A stretch of 64,000 nt of DNA from Druceiella hillmani (Eukaryota > Arthropoda > Insecta > Lepidoptera > Hepialidae): NCBI GenBank assembly GCA_039881145.1, contig JAYKKI010000095.1, positions 434,001 through 498,000 of the forward strand, written 5' to 3'. A model generated the notes under the pieces. The model saw only the letters and a list, made by a program, of their open reading frames with translations. It searched no databases and was not told the DNA's origin. Both the position numbers and the translations under genes were made by a program. Below are positions 37,820-50,003 of the stretch, in pieces; the stretch's first letter is position 1, and every line of letters begins with the position of its first letter.

Positions 37820-39555
37820 TTATTCACAATGTAATCAAATAGAGGCACACAATTTTTCTTAAGTATGCACCGCGTACAAAAAATGGTTGTTTCAATTAAT
37901 AAAACAAAGTACCGCCACTTGCCAGTGCTATACGGGCGTACTTTGACATTGAACTCTCTGATATTTACAAGAATAACCCTGAAAATGATGTTTAAGTTCT
38001 TGAAACTAAAATATGCTTTATCTTTTGAAAAATATATTATTGTAATAAAAATTTCATCGAAATTGTATCTAGTAATTAATAATTATCGATAGTTATACTA
38101 TTCACTTATTGTTTTAGTATTTTAATTCAGTTTCTCTAATTTTTACTAAACCATCGAAATACCGAATAATTGTGTCCGTTTAATTAAAATATCGACTGTA
38201 TATTTAACCTTAGTACAATTAAAAGTATGACTTAAGTAAATTATTATCTTTTGCCGGTAATTTTTGCAGTATTATTATTTTTATGTTAAAGTTACATTTA
38301 TTCGGGAAAGTTACTCGTAGGCGAAATTTTTTAGGCAACATTTCATAAAAAAAATTAATTATAATTATAATTTTCATATCCGAATTATACCAATAAATTT
38401 TAATTAATGTCAGTTTAATAAATGTCACGTGGTATTCCCAGAAACAGGCATACCGATAAATTCAAGCAGGTAAGCTAAGTGTCTCTTAAGAAATAAAACG
38501 AAGGATATTATGTGGAAAGGATAAAAAGAAATGCAAATTTTATTTAAACCAAAAAGATTATTCTAGTGGAAGTTTCACATAAAATCGATCGTTTTGCTCG
38601 ACTCTGTAACAGAGATGTGGATATTCTAAAATAAAATTTAAATAATTAATTTCCGATTCAGAAAAGCCGAATTAAAATATGCCACTAATTTTCCAAAAAT
38701 ATTTCTAATGTGCAAATATTATCTCTGTAGATTTAAATCATTACTGTACGAATGTATAATTATGTACCTTGCTATATCGAATTATGTATGAATTCTATCC
38801 TGGATAAAGAAAATGTTTACAAATACCTCACAAGTTCTAGACATTAAAATAAAACCTACTGACGCTAACTGACATTGACGTATTATCCCTCGGGTATAAA
38901 TGAATCTGAAACTTTAAAAACAACAGACATTGAAACAAAAAGTATACCTCCCAGTAACTCTCCAAGTTTCCAATAGAGAGACGCGAAGCTCTCATTCGGC
39001 GATGTAATAAATAAAGTCTCAAAAAAACTCGAATTCTGATGGAATATCGCTCCTGTTTATAATTTGCTTGTAAAACAGGCGAAATTATATGAAAGGATTC
39101 AGTGGTTCAAACTTAATAACATATTTGAGGAAGGCCAGATTGGTTGCGAATACCAACCTCAAGAGATCTCTTTTTTTAATATAATTATGTTCAGTTTTAC
39201 GTGAATACCTTTGTATCTTAGTTAAAAGAACTTCGTTATTATGCATAACTTTGACAATCGGTATGGTGGAGCTAACACTGCACAAATTAAACTTGTGTAC
39301 ATGTTTAGGGCAAAACAAATATTTTTGGCGTCCATATTCTTATTTTTTCCATTTGCTTTCAAACTTTCGGTAGTTAAGTGGCACTTTAAATGTAGATATA
39401 TCAAATGTATTCAAGACTATAGTTTTGATCGCTTTTCATGCCGAAAAATATATAGTTTATTGCATATTCTCCGCGAATAAATAGGAGAATGCCCTAGAAT
39501 AGAATAGTTGATGAGGATAGCATAGTCATTATCATTTAAATAGTAATGCATCATT
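37820..39555. other. AT-rich stretch, no clear gene
   Basis: Several frames of 60-80 codons (37865-38092 plus, 39085-39404 minus, 39241-39480 plus) show ordinary AT-rich composition and no recognisable motif. Confidence 0.4.
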
Positions 39556-39559
39556 AAAT

Positions 39560-40258
39560 GAAAATCTTTTGGGGAAGGGGCGGGTTGATGAAGGTTGTGG
39601 ATGGGAAGAGGGAGAGAGGAGGGTGGTGGGGCAGGAGGAGAGGGAGTGGAAGTTGAAGAGCAAGGGGAAGGGGAAGTGAAAGGGAGAGGGGGAGGGGGAG
39701 GGAAAGGGTTGAGCGGAAGCGGAAGCGGAAAGGAAAGGGGAAGTGAGAGGGGGCGGTGAAGAGGAATGGAATGGTGAAGAGGAAGGGGAAGGGATGGTGG
39801 AGGGGAAGGAAGAAAGGGAAGTGAGGGGAAGCGGCAGAAAAAGGTTAAGTGGAATGTAAGGAGAAGGGGTAGGTAAGGGAAAGGGGGAGAGAAAGGGAAA
39901 TGGAAGGGGACTAGAAGGAAATGCGAAGGGGGAGAAATAGGGGTAGGGGAATGGGAAGGGGAAGCAGGAGGGAAAGTGGGAGGGGAATGGTGAGCGGAAT
40001 GGGGAGGGGAAGGATGGGGTAGTAGTATGTGGAGAAGGATGAGGAGGGGTAGAAAGAGGTGAAGATGAGGGGAGAGGAAGGGGAATGGGAAGGTGTAGTG
40101 TAAGGCGAAGGGAAAGTGAAAGGCGAACGCGATGGCAAACGCACCCAAAGAAACCCAAAGGCAAACTGAAAGGCGAGGGCGAAGGAGAGACTGAAGGCCG
40201 AAGGCGAAAGCAAAGACAAAGGGGAAGGAGAAAGGGACGGAGAAGGGGATGAAAACCT
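39560..40258 (+). repeat. Long polypurine tract (G/A-rich), about 700 bp
   Basis: Nearly all G and A on the plus strand, built from GGGAAG, GGAGAG, GGCGAA and GAAAGG words and grading from GGGGAAGGGG-like to GAAGGCGAA-like. Pro/Ser/Leu/Phe frames of 149-278 codons on the minus strand are shadows of the polypyrimidine strand. The right end (40180-40250) shares wording (AAAGCAAAG, GGAGAAAGG.ACGG.GAAGGG) with the blocks at 48455-48650 and 52157-52510, so they are related. Mirror-symmetric parts could form triplex DNA. Confidence 0.9.
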
Positions 40259-40269
40259 AATACTAAATC

Positions 40270-42085
40270 TAATTCCATGAAACAATTTAACCTTCCTATG
40301 GGAAATTTGAAATACACCGAGCATCGCTCGGTCACTTGGAACTTTGTAATAATGTGGCAAAATGACAATATTTATTTAAATATCTTTGCCGTGGATAAAA
40401 ACAAAAAAAAAATTATAACGTAATTTAAATATGGTTTCTCGCTCGTAATAGCAGATATTTGTTAAAATATAATTTTAGTAGTCTTTATAATTTTTGTGGC
40501 CGTCTGCTTATAGTATATTTCATGATTAATTATATTTCAGCACTTTTCGAGCCTATTCCATCACGACGTAGGAGAACTCGCCACTGAAGATTTATGAAAG
40601 TTTTGAAATATACTTTCGACTGTCCAAGGTACCTTACCTTTTCTTTCTATCCCCATTATAAATTTAATTTTTATCTCGAAAGTATTCTCTTAAGTTAATT
40701 TGAAGTCATTTTGATTTAAGTCAGTCGAAGGAAACTTTCTTCTCCTCGCTTCTACGTATACTGTTTTTACCTCGGATTAGTTAACTTTCGTTGTATTATT
40801 TGGATTTATACTTCATTTAATTGTTTATTTCACATCGTACATTCGGCGGAGAAAACGAATACATACAAGCAGTTCACATACATGGAGCTAACATTAAGCC
40901 AAGCAGACTTAACTCGAAAAATACATCTGAAGAAAACTTGGGTTATATTTTCTGGAACGGTAAAAAGTAATTAAAATGAATGTAAGAATTATTTCGCTAT
41001 CGATAAATGTTATTGTTTATTTAGATTTTTCCGGATTTTTTCTTCTTTTCCTCATGTAAATAAGGGTATTTATAATAAGCACTAAAATATGTAAGTTTCT
41101 TGGTTAATTTTTATTCATGAATAAGTGGATATCTCATTCATTTCTTAATCGTTAAATAATAACTTTTCACGAATATTTTTGGGACTTTGAGGGCCCTAGT
41201 TAATTTTCTAAAAGTATATCAATTCGAATTAGTGATCCGTGATTTAGACGGACGGTGATTATGTTATTTCCGTAGTTCAATATTTCTTTATCTATATTTT
41301 TCTGTACATATATATTTGTACTTCGTAAATCAAAATATTTGCTACCAAATTCATTTCAAGGATAATTTACAGACATGTTATTTGATTTTTTTAAATAACG
41401 TAGTTACCATAGAATATTAAAATGGTACTCCTAAGGATTTTGAGCAAAGTAAAGTCACGATTATTTAACTAAATCTTTCTAAATCAGTGAACCGAAATGG
41501 AACCTTGAAAAGCAGCCTTTTCTTTAAAGATGATTAATTATGGTTGTTATAATTATTAATTTTTTAAATATTCCCCCATTTTAAAATTTTATTTTTCACA
41601 ATTACAATTAGGTTTGTATATAATTCTCTCTATCCTTAATGTACGTTTTGTCTGTATTTTTACGTCATACATATATGTTGCTTGAATTTATCAGTAGTTT
41701 TTATATTATAGGCTATTATGCAGCAACGTTACTGGAAGTAATAACAAGAATAATTTTTCAGAACAAAACGATATCTTTTTTAAATTCTCTTTAGAGTCTG
41801 GGGCTTTCAACAAACAGTTTTTAAGTTAAGATAAATGTTTTTATAATGGATACGAGTAAGTTAATACATTGGAAAGAAATAAGAGCTGTATTGGATAAAA
41901 AATGGGATTTAATATATAGTGGCGCCCTTTTTGGATACGAAAGGGATAAGTAGAACCAAATAAATTATAATAGTTATATAACTGACGACAATCGACAATC
42001 GTAAATATAAATTTTGTTATTTATTTATTTAAGCATTTCATTTCCTTTATACTTAATACTATTTTGTTGTACATTATGCTTTAAG
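40270..42085. other. AT-rich stretch, no clear gene
   Basis: A 36-codon ATG frame (MDTSKLIHWKEIRAVLDKKW...) lies at about 41847-41955. I do not recognise it and do not call it. No repeats shared with the rest of the window were noticed. Confidence 0.4.
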
Positions 42086-42089
42086 ATAT

Positions 42090-42441
42090 TTATATATTAA
42101 GGATCTCTTGACGAGTGTAGGCCTCCTCCAACTCTCTCCGTCTTTTCTCGTCTTGGGCTGTTCTTATCCAGTCGTTATTCATAAGTGCTTACAGTGCTGT
42201 TAGGCTTATAACAAACTCGTTCTGAGATTGCAGTGAAGTATTCCATGTTTGATTTAAGTTGTTTTTTCTATAAAAATCCCACGCCGTGGAGACTTTTGGT
42301 TTCACCATAGTTGCAGAATACATATTCGTTGCCTTCCATTATTTTTTAGCCAGTTCCGCGTATCTCGGCGAGCCCAATTATGTTGTAGTATATTTTGTAA
42401 ATGGCCTCTTGAAATTCTAGGAGTCGTTAGTGTGATAGTAG
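42090..42441 (-). pseudogene. RTE-type LINE, internally deleted (endonuclease start joined to ORF end)
   Basis: The minus strand reads NIIGLAEIRGTG, then KSLHGVGFL, stop, then YFTAISERV. This matches the apurinic-endonuclease domain of RTE-like LINEs (DIIGLxExRxxG...GVGFxxx...xxxSERV). After a short linker and a stop it reads NNDWIRTAQDEKRRRELEEA and YTRQ, the C-terminal end of the RT ORF (usual WxRTAQDRxxWRxLEEAYT). The whole RT core is missing, so this is an internal-deletion derivative. It lies 130 bp from a Tc1 remnant. Confidence 0.75.
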
Positions 42442-42507
42442 TAATCATGCATTGTATATACAGATATAGAATGGATTGAATGGAAGGTTGCGGTCATTAA
42501 TAAATTT

Positions 42508-42564
<57 letters not shown>

Positions 42565-42567
42565 ATC
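42508..42567. repeat. (TA)n microsatellite
   Basis: It abuts the truncated 3' end of the Tc1 remnant, which is on the minus strand and so ends here. Confidence 0.95.
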
Positions 42568-42573
42568 AAAGTT

Positions 42574-42850
42574 TTAATTATATTTAGGTCTGGAAAATAC
42601 TCCTTGCAAATACTTGGATTTTATTCTGTCAAAATAGTCCTTGACTACTTGTGCCCTACGAATATCAGTATCATTGTGCTGAAATATAAAATAAGGGCCA
42701 ACAATAGTTGCTGCATGAGAAGCAATATATTCGTTAATTAGTTCTATGTACGGTGTATCGTTCATTTTTCCCCTTAAGAACTTAATATCCAATTTTCCTC
42801 AGTATCCGATTCCAGAAAATATCATAACACTTGCCGCCGACTTATATTCT
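42574..42850 (-). pseudogene. Tc1-type transposase fragment
   Basis: The minus strand reads ASVMIFSGIGY, stop, GKLDIKFLRGKMNDTPYIEL, then GPYFIFQHNDTDIRRAQVVK and YFDRIKSKYLQGVFSR. This follows the Tc1 catalytic-core order: GGxSVMxWGGIS...GxMNxxxYIDxL...FIFQQDNxPxHxAxxVxxW. The second catalytic Asp is retained in QHND. The run toward the third acidic residue (SPDLNPIE) is broken, and the copy ends at the (TA)n tract. No terminal inverted repeats were identified. Confidence 0.8.
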
Positions 42851-42859
42851 TTCCTCCTT

Positions 42860-43385
42860 TCTTAGATCATGAAAATAATGAGTTATGCCTAAATATTTAT
42901 TGTTTCTCTTTCCAAATTAGACCTGCTCAATTTATAGTTTAGTGCTAATGCAATATATCAATGTGTATGAAAAAAAAACATTTGGCACATTAGAGATACA
43001 CAGATAGTGCCCAACTATTTCTATGTGCGCTCGAAATACGAGTTCTACTTATACCTAACAAGTTTTATAGTAAATGTTCACTATTTCAAATTATATTTTT
43101 GTTTCGAATAATTATCAAAATACAAAAATGATTGAATGAGATGCTGTAAATAATTAATAATAATTTATAAAAATGTTGAGTGATATGATCAAATTTTTTA
43201 TACTACGAATTCATGTTCGTTTTATGGTTCCCTAAATACGAACAATCCATATTTTGTTTTCACGTTTCCATCTGCTCTTCAGTAATTAAATTCACTTTTC
43301 AAATATTAAACAGTTCCTAATTTTTAATTTATTATTATTTCTGAAGGGGAAAATATGAGCAAATATTTTTTTTTATAATGTAATG
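42860..43385. other. AT-rich stretch, nothing recognised
   Basis: Probably includes degraded N-terminal sequence of the Tc1 element, but no motif is visible. Confidence 0.4.
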
Positions 43386-43400
43386 GCAATAAAAGTCTTA

Positions 43401-43533
43401 CAATTAAATGAAACTACGTGATGTAGTATTATTTCCACTTTCTTTAAAGAAAGTAGAAATAATACTATATCACGTAGTTTCATTTAATTATGAATAATGA
43501 ATTGCTACAAAATTAACGCCAAATATATTCAAT
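43401..43533 (+). mobile_element. Hairpin-plus-tail element, short copy 4
   Basis: Two arms meet almost directly: CAATTAAATGAAACTACGTG at the left and CACGTAGTTTCATTTAATT at the right, with the ACCTAGGT centre lost. The tail AACGCCAAATATATTCA is present. Flanks ATAAAAGTCTTA (43389-43400) and ATAAAACTCTTA (43534-43545) form a 12 bp target duplication with one mismatch. This supports the same element boundaries as copy 1. Confidence 0.8.
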
Positions 43534-43549
43534 ATAAAACTCTTAATAA

Positions 43550-45480
43550 AGGAATGAAAGAGATACTCGTTAGATTCAACAAGCGAAAAAATTTCAATAA
43601 ACAATCGATTTTCACAGATTTTTAAAAATTAGTACCCTAAATGCTCCCTTTCAAATTTAACTAAAAATCCTTGTTTACCTTAGTCTCAATATAAATATTG
43701 GCCTTGCATAAAGTACTATCAACCGTAACATAGAATTTAATTAACATATTAAGCCCGATTCTGACAAAGGTTAAATAGCTACTACAGCTAACATCGAATG
43801 CCATAACTTGTGCCCAAACAGACGGTAGTACTGACTTTAAAATAAAATTTGAACAAACGGTATACGCGCTTGCGGTGCGCACTGCGCTATATTGCTTAAG
43901 TTACGAAAGATGTAGATGACAATAATTCGTTACTAACACGAATTATGGAACAGATGTTAATTATACGGTGCGAGTATGAAGCGCTCGCGCAAGGAATCAA
44001 TTTCATTGGACCCGTATTTCTAGCCACAATATTACGAATAAATATATTCGGAAGCTTTAGATTTCCTTTGACATGGACATTTAATACTAGCTTTTCTATA
44101 TATATTTGGCCAGGTTACGGATAAACGTTTGATTTCATAAATCACCAAAACACTATAAATCAAACAATTCAAACGAGGCCAAAATACCAACAGATGCACA
44201 CGGTATGCATATTCAACCATTGCTTTTATCTAAAGTTGGTATCATTTTGTCTACCTACAAGTGAATATAAATTTATTACTCAATTCTCCATCCATTCGAA
44301 ACTTTGAAAAATATGCCATTTTTTTAAAAATATCAATGTATAGCAAAAACACGTGGTAGACGTGAACCTTTTTTTACGTATTATTACTCTACATAAAAAA
44401 ATAAATATATTAAAATAATCGTATAACAAAACGAAGAAAAAATTTTGAGCGAATGAGTTAAATTCTATACATTTAATTAGAAATTCCAAAAAAAATAGAA
44501 TATGTCCCTAAATTCAACGATACGGGTTACATTCATTATATTTGCATTGCTTTAGATACAGTGTGTTACAGCGATGTCATAATGTGCACTAACTAATACA
44601 TTTACGCTATTTTTTTTAATATTATTGATAGTTGAGGATGAGTACATGCTTTACAACGACTAAAAGCGTAACAAAAATGGAAACAAGCTAGACTTACTTT
44701 ATTAGCAGTCTGCTATTATATGATGCTTCGTGAAAATAGCAGTGGAGGAGGAAACACTGTTGATATGTTCGTCACTTATTTTCCGCAGTAGATGCATGTT
44801 ACAGTTTTCTTAAGGGAACAAAAAAAAATTAACTTAAATTTTCTACGATATAATTATGTAAAGGTATTGCATGTGTCGCATATAGTCTCTGAGAAACAAC
44901 TAATAAACAAGGTGATATTTATAACATAAGTGTTTTGAAAATACTAGCCTAAGAGTGAGATATTGTTAGGTTAAAAACCTGTAGCAGAAGGAAATAAATA
45001 AATAGAAACTTTTTGGTTTTCTTGAATGAATATTTCAGGTACCAAAAATGGTATATCATTTAACAATTATGCCAAAGCGAAACTCTATAGAGAGAACATT
45101 CAAAGGATCTTTAATTTCGTAAACGTCTTTAAATATTTCAAATGCCTAATCACCTCAACTGCTTCCTAAAGTGGTTTGTATTTCGTTTACTTTTCTTCAC
45201 AATTCCTTTATTTATATTTTAATATTTATTAATATCATTATAAATTCTGCTATGCATATATTAGAATACAGCACAGATATTTAATAACATAATTTTATAA
45301 AACAATTTAATTTGCTTTCCAACAAAGTTAATGCATAGCTATATATATTTACAAATTCAAAATTATGTAATAATAACAAAAAAATTTTTCAAATACCATA
45401 CTCATGTCAAGTTTAACCATCATATCCATTCAGAAGTTTTATATTAGGTATTTTCCTCAACCACAAATTATAAACGACTA
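43550..45480. other. AT-rich stretch, no clear gene
   Basis: Minus-strand frames at 43661-43882, 44032-44220 and 44280-44489 show no recognisable motif. A small CpG cluster lies at 43865-44000. Confidence 0.4.
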
Positions 45481-45494
45481 TATATTATATTCCA

Positions 45495-45745
45495 AGAAAA
45501 GGGGCCGATTCATCTATTTCCCTTGCGCGGATAAATGAAGCGGCGGAAGTGAGACGAATCCCGCGGAGATAGCGCATACTTGGGCGGATCTCGCTTTAAT
45601 ATAAATAAGTGGCTAAGGTAGTAATATGGCTAAGGTTCACGTCTCGTCTGCCACGAATTTTCAATTAATTATTAAAAACCTAACGAAGTGACACCCAATT
45701 AACGAACGACATTAATACGACATCAACCAATAACCGAAATTGATT
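45495..45745 (+). promoter_or_regulatory. CpG-rich patch with TATA-like motif, possible promoter or LTR
   Basis: 45500-45595 is GC- and CpG-rich against strongly AT-rich surroundings (GCGGCGGAAGTGAGACG, CCCGCGGAG, GGGCGGATCTCGC), followed by TATAAATA at about 45600. No convincing protein follows. A retroelement LTR promoter or a host promoter are both possible. A LINE origin, as at 7260-7510, was looked for by translation and not seen. Confidence 0.3.
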
Positions 45746-46489
45746 AAAAAACGTTTAAAAATTATTGAAATGATTGCAACTGCAATTGAGAAGTTGTAGT
45801 TCCTCTTCAAAAGCTCAGGAAATAATCTTTGTCAAGAATTCCGATCTATTACCGAAATATTTAAACCACTACCGAGGAAAATTCCGTTATATAAAATTTT
45901 GTATTTTTTTAAATTGTTTGTGTTTGCTGACATTTCTTTTTGTTGTTTTTTTCAACGTTTGTTTATAATTCGCTTTTTTATATATTATATTTATAATTGT
46001 ATCATTTTCAGTAAACAAATTTATTGCTTTTCTGGACTTCCCTCTTTTGACACATTTAGCTTTAAATCGATTACCATCATTCTAAAATCGTATCGTTAAG
46101 TTTTATTTACTTTGATAGCAAAGTAAAATTTCACCGAGGACTACAAAAGCTTGAAATCTATAGACATCCTCGATTATTGTATCCTATTTTGTTTACCAGT
46201 GAATAATTTTCATAAATTTATACCTATAACAAAGAAAGTTATATAAAAAGAAAATTCTAGTAGTGTCATGATCCTATCTCTGCAAGGACTTGGCTTAATC
46301 TATCTCAATTTTCAAACCTAATATTCTAAAGAATACATCAGTCGTTTTCATAGTGATGTTTCTGACGAAATTTCAAATCTCCTCAAGTTTGTGTACAGCC
46401 AAAATTAGTCCATTCAGAATGAAATTCGGGGCCGTCTTTAATTAGCAAAGTCGTAAATCAAATATCAGATATATGTAAATCTAGTCTTA

Positions 46490-46695
46490 TCCACAACTCT
46501 GTATACCCTGACAGAATTATTAAGAACGGGCCAGTCGTTGACTAATATTATGGACATATGGCATGCATAGAGTTTCGTTCATTTAAATGATAGTTATCTT
46601 GTACATTCGGTGAGACAGTTCAAGTTTGCTGTTAATAAAAATGCATGGTATTTTTACGACTATCCAAACAGATGTGATAATAAAGTTAGAGACAA
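46490..46695 (+). repeat. Dispersed repeat alpha, diverged copy
   Basis: ACGGGCCAGTCGTTGACTAA, then TATCTTGTACATTCGGTGAGA, CAGTTCAAGTTTGCTGTTAA and CAGATGTGATAATAAAGTTA follow the order of the copy at 20400-20560. It lies in the part of unit A that is missing from unit B. Confidence 0.55.
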
Positions 46696-47451
46696 AAAAA
46701 AAATTGCAGCCTATTAATGAACCAAACCACGAATATCAACAAATCCTGTAGATTTATCTAAATTTAGGCAAAGGGCTAAACCTAACCTAAATAAATTAGC
46801 AAAATTATTATATACAAAACTGACACGTTAAAATGACATATGATATAATGTCAATTGAAGGAAAACAAATAATTTATAATTTTTTGGGTACTTTGGTTTT
46901 ATTAATGGTTTTTTTTCTAACATAGAAAAATTTTGAAACAAATATTGCAAATCAATTTAAATATAACTAAGAAATGCAATTCCACAAGAAAAAATGTATT
47001 TTGATAAATTTCGAAATTATTTTATGATTTTCTGTTTTAAGAAGTTTTTTCGTCTGGTGAATTCAAAATAGTACACGCAACGTAATTTAGCAAAATTTTT
47101 GTATCTCAAGGTTAATACTGACAATTCTTATTTTAAAATTTTTGCATGAATTCAATTCAATGTGCCAATTACAATCACAGGAAGATAAAGAAGTTAACCT
47201 AATCATACATGGAAATATTTTAATCAATCTGCAAATTATATTAATATATTTAAAAAAAAGAAAATATATTGCTTTTCCTTTCAAATTTAATTATATTATA
47301 AAAAATATAATATGGAGTTAAAGTGTAAAAATAATTCCGTCAGAAGGAAAATTTAATGAAGTCATACCTAAAATCTTAGGAATATATAATAAAATAAAAT
47401 AAAATTTAATGTAGCCATGCCTACACAATAGATACAAAAAATAATATTTGA

Positions 47452-47689
47452 CACAATTAAATTAAACTACATGATGTGGATTTTTTTCTCTTTATTTAAA
47501 TTATTCAGCAGGATATAGCTTTCGTTGTATAACAACAAGGATCTTTGCTAATTGTCGACCTGAAGATGTTGTTATACAACGAGACCTAGGTCGTGGTAAA
47601 GAATTTAAATAAAATAAAAAGAGTACTATATCACATAGTTTCATTTAATTATGAATAAGGAATTTCAAAATTAACGCCAAATGTATTCA
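47452..47689 (+). mobile_element. Hairpin-plus-tail element, copy 5 (in unit A)
   Basis: It starts CACAATTAAATTAAACTACA. The centre carries GTTGTATAACAAC...GTTGTTATACAAC and ACCTAGGTCGTGGTAAAG, and the tail ends ACGCCAAATGTATTCA. ATAATATTT flanks both sides (47441-47449 and 47690-47698), a 9 bp target duplication. Its arms have drifted apart more than those of copies 1 and 4. Confidence 0.8.
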
Positions 47690-48039
47690 ATAATATTTCT
47701 GTATTTTCCTGTACGAGCAAACACGTTTCAAACTACACGTACAGTAAAAACATAACACAGATTTCATCCCGAGCATAATCCGACGCAGTTCAAGACGAAG
47801 TATTAAAACAGATTCCAGCCATTTCCCAATGAAATTTTAGTTCCAGTTAAAGTATATTCCTAAAAAAATAATAAATATCCCGTGCAATAATAAAGATCCC
47901 GATAACATTCCTAACGACAAAAAGGTAAAAAGTGAAAACAGAACTTCAATTTAAGTCTCGAGCAAATCTTGTTGTTGAAACGGAAATCGATAAAATCGTA
48001 AATAAAACTGCAGTAACTTCCGAAACTTAAGTTATATAT

Positions 48040-48265
48040 AACACTCGAAAGCTTTCTGATGGCAATGTTGACAACAGAACTGCCGCCAACTCATTACAGA
48101 GGGTGCCGGGGGTAGTGACCTGGAACGAGCGCTCGCTGTCTTTGTATTTGTAAATGAAATTAATGTTATACATTAAGAGTGACATTTTAAATTTGTTGTT
48201 GAGATATGTTATTATTTTTGGTGAATAAATGCAATAGACATGCTAAAATAATTGAGTACAAAGCT
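48040..48265 (+). repeat. Dispersed repeat alpha, copy in unit A
   Basis: GGCAATGTTGACAACAGAACT, GTAGTGACCTGGAACGAGCG, TTTGTATTTGTAAATGA and AGAGTGACATTTTAAATTTG, ending near TGCAATAGACATGCTAAAAT. It corresponds to 51640-51880 in unit B. Confidence 0.65.
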
Positions 48266-48410
48266 TTTTATAACGTAATCTAATATAATTACAAAAACAA
48301 TATATTTCCATACAAAACATAAAAAAATTTCAAAAGAAATCATAACAAATTTAAATTCAAAATGACGGCTAGTAATATTTAAAAAAAGGTATTAAAGAAG
48401 ATTTATAACA

Positions 48411-48413
48411 ATC

Positions 48414-48447
<34 letters not shown>

Positions 48448-48453
48448 TATATA
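48411..48453. repeat. (TA)n microsatellite before polypurine block A
   Basis: About 20 TA units with one TG. Its counterpart in unit B (52037-52157) is much longer, so it changed length after duplication. Confidence 0.9.
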
Positions 48454-48454
48454 G

Positions 48455-48655
48455 CGTGTGGGGGAGGAAGAGGGGAAGGTGAAGGGGAAGGTGGAGGGGA
48501 GGGGGAAAGTGAGGAAAATGGAGGGATAGAATGGTCTAGTGGATGGCGAAGGGACAGTGGAAGGCGAACACGAGAATGAAGACGAGACCGAAAGCAGAAG
48601 TCGAAAGCAAAGGCAAAGGAGGAGGAGAAAGGTACGGGGAAGGGAAAAGGAAAAT
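48455..48655 (+). repeat. Polypurine block A
   Basis: G/A-rich words (GGGGAAGGTGAAGG, GAAGGCGAACACGAG, AAAGCAAAGGCAAAGGAGGA). It is shorter than block B, lacking the CGCGAAGGCGAACG repeats found at 52345-52430. The frames across it are compositional artefacts. Confidence 0.9.
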
Positions 48656-48666
48656 AAAATCTTATA

Positions 48667-48871
<205 letters not shown>

Positions 48872-48899
48872 GTACATTGTAAAGTAGCATTCGAACTTC

Positions 48900-49949
48900 T
48901 GTTCAATTTGCAATTGAGTAATCAGCGAGTAAAGAATAAATTAAAATTGGAAGTATTTCGAAATAAATTTATGGGAGTCTTTATTCATGAATGTCATTTA
49001 AGGCGAAAAACCAGCGAAACATAACGCAATATATACTTATCGATGGGTGAAAGTATGCCCTCCTACGTCACAGACAAGCACAGATTCCAAAAGATACAAT
49101 GAAGGGAATTGTGACCAATCTGATTTTATACTGCAATGGAAAAAATGATTTCATGCCTTGGGAAAGAGTGGAATTATTATGTTGGGCTACCACATGAACT
49201 AGCACCTTTTCAACTTCAGAGGAGAGTTAACGTGTGCTTGGAACTGCTGAATTCCCATGGTACCAACGAGAATCTAATTTTAATATATGGTTACAGAAGA
49301 AGAAAAGTGGGCGGCTTATGTTAAATTTTAGCGTAATGGTCAGTAGCTAGGAGCTGAAGGCGTACCAAGACCAAAATATGTTATTGGATAAAACATAATT
49401 TGGACTACATGGTGTGATATAAATGGAGGTATTCATTGAGAAATCTTTCAGCTAGCAGTACAATTAAAGCTAAGATTTGTTGTGAATAATTGATCAAAGT
49501 TACTGCTTATCTTCCTTCAAATCAAAATAAAATTTATTTTTTACATGACAATGGTAACCTACGTAGCAAAAGTAACGTGTCAAAAACTACTTTCACTTAT
49601 ATGGAGTATGCTACTTCACCCACCGTACTCTCCCGATCTTTCGCCACCTAATTATCATCGGTTGCATTATCCATCTAATAAATTACGTGATAGAAAATTG
49701 AAAAACGAACGTCGTATCAAAATCGAACTTTACCGGTTTTTTAGTCAAACGTTCAAAATTTTCCACAAAAACGAAATTTTAGCTCTGCCTACATGTTAAC
49801 GATAAGTGTTAAATACCAACTTTTTGTATGTAGTCAATAAAATCAATCGTTAATTATATCTCGGTGCTTATAAAGTTAACGGATGATTTTATTAACTACA
49901 TATAATATTTTGTGTGCAGAGATAGTAGGTTTATAAGTTTCCAACCTAA
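48900..49949 (+). pseudogene. Mariner transposon remnant, copy A
   Basis: Reading order matches mariner transposase. [20 protein letters not shown] is the N-terminal helix-turn-helix region, GESMPSYVT matches the usual GDSAPSYxT, and GLPHELAPFQLQRRVNVC matches W-VPHxLxxxxxxRRxxxC. LHDN holds the second catalytic Asp. VAKVTCQKLLSLIWS then LLHPPYSPDLSPPNYHRL is the third-Asp region. The expected SDYH is PNYH, so the third catalytic Asp is replaced by Asn. Frameshifts and stops occur between blocks. The 3' terminal repeat reads TTAGGTTGGAAACTTATAA on the minus strand (49931-49949). The 5' terminal repeat was not found. Confidence 0.9.
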
Positions 49950-49951
49950 TA

Positions 49952-49997
<46 letters not shown>

Positions 49998-50003
49998 TAT
50001 ATT
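49947..50003. repeat. (TA)n microsatellite at the 3' end of mariner A
   Basis: It begins at the TA that follows the mariner terminal repeat. Mariner elements target TA, so the tract may be the expanded target or the original site. Confidence 0.95.

Noticed and set aside
39417..40368. Long minus-strand frames of 149-278 codons rich in Pro, Ser, Leu and Phe
   Set aside because: They are the polypyrimidine strand of a G/A tract. Three overlapping frames are open at once, which is expected from composition and not from coding.
43401..43533. Intrinsic bacterial-type terminator or pre-miRNA hairpin
   Set aside because: The hairpin belongs to a multi-copy mobile element with target duplications. 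The context is not bacterial, and no evidence of processing can be read from sequence.
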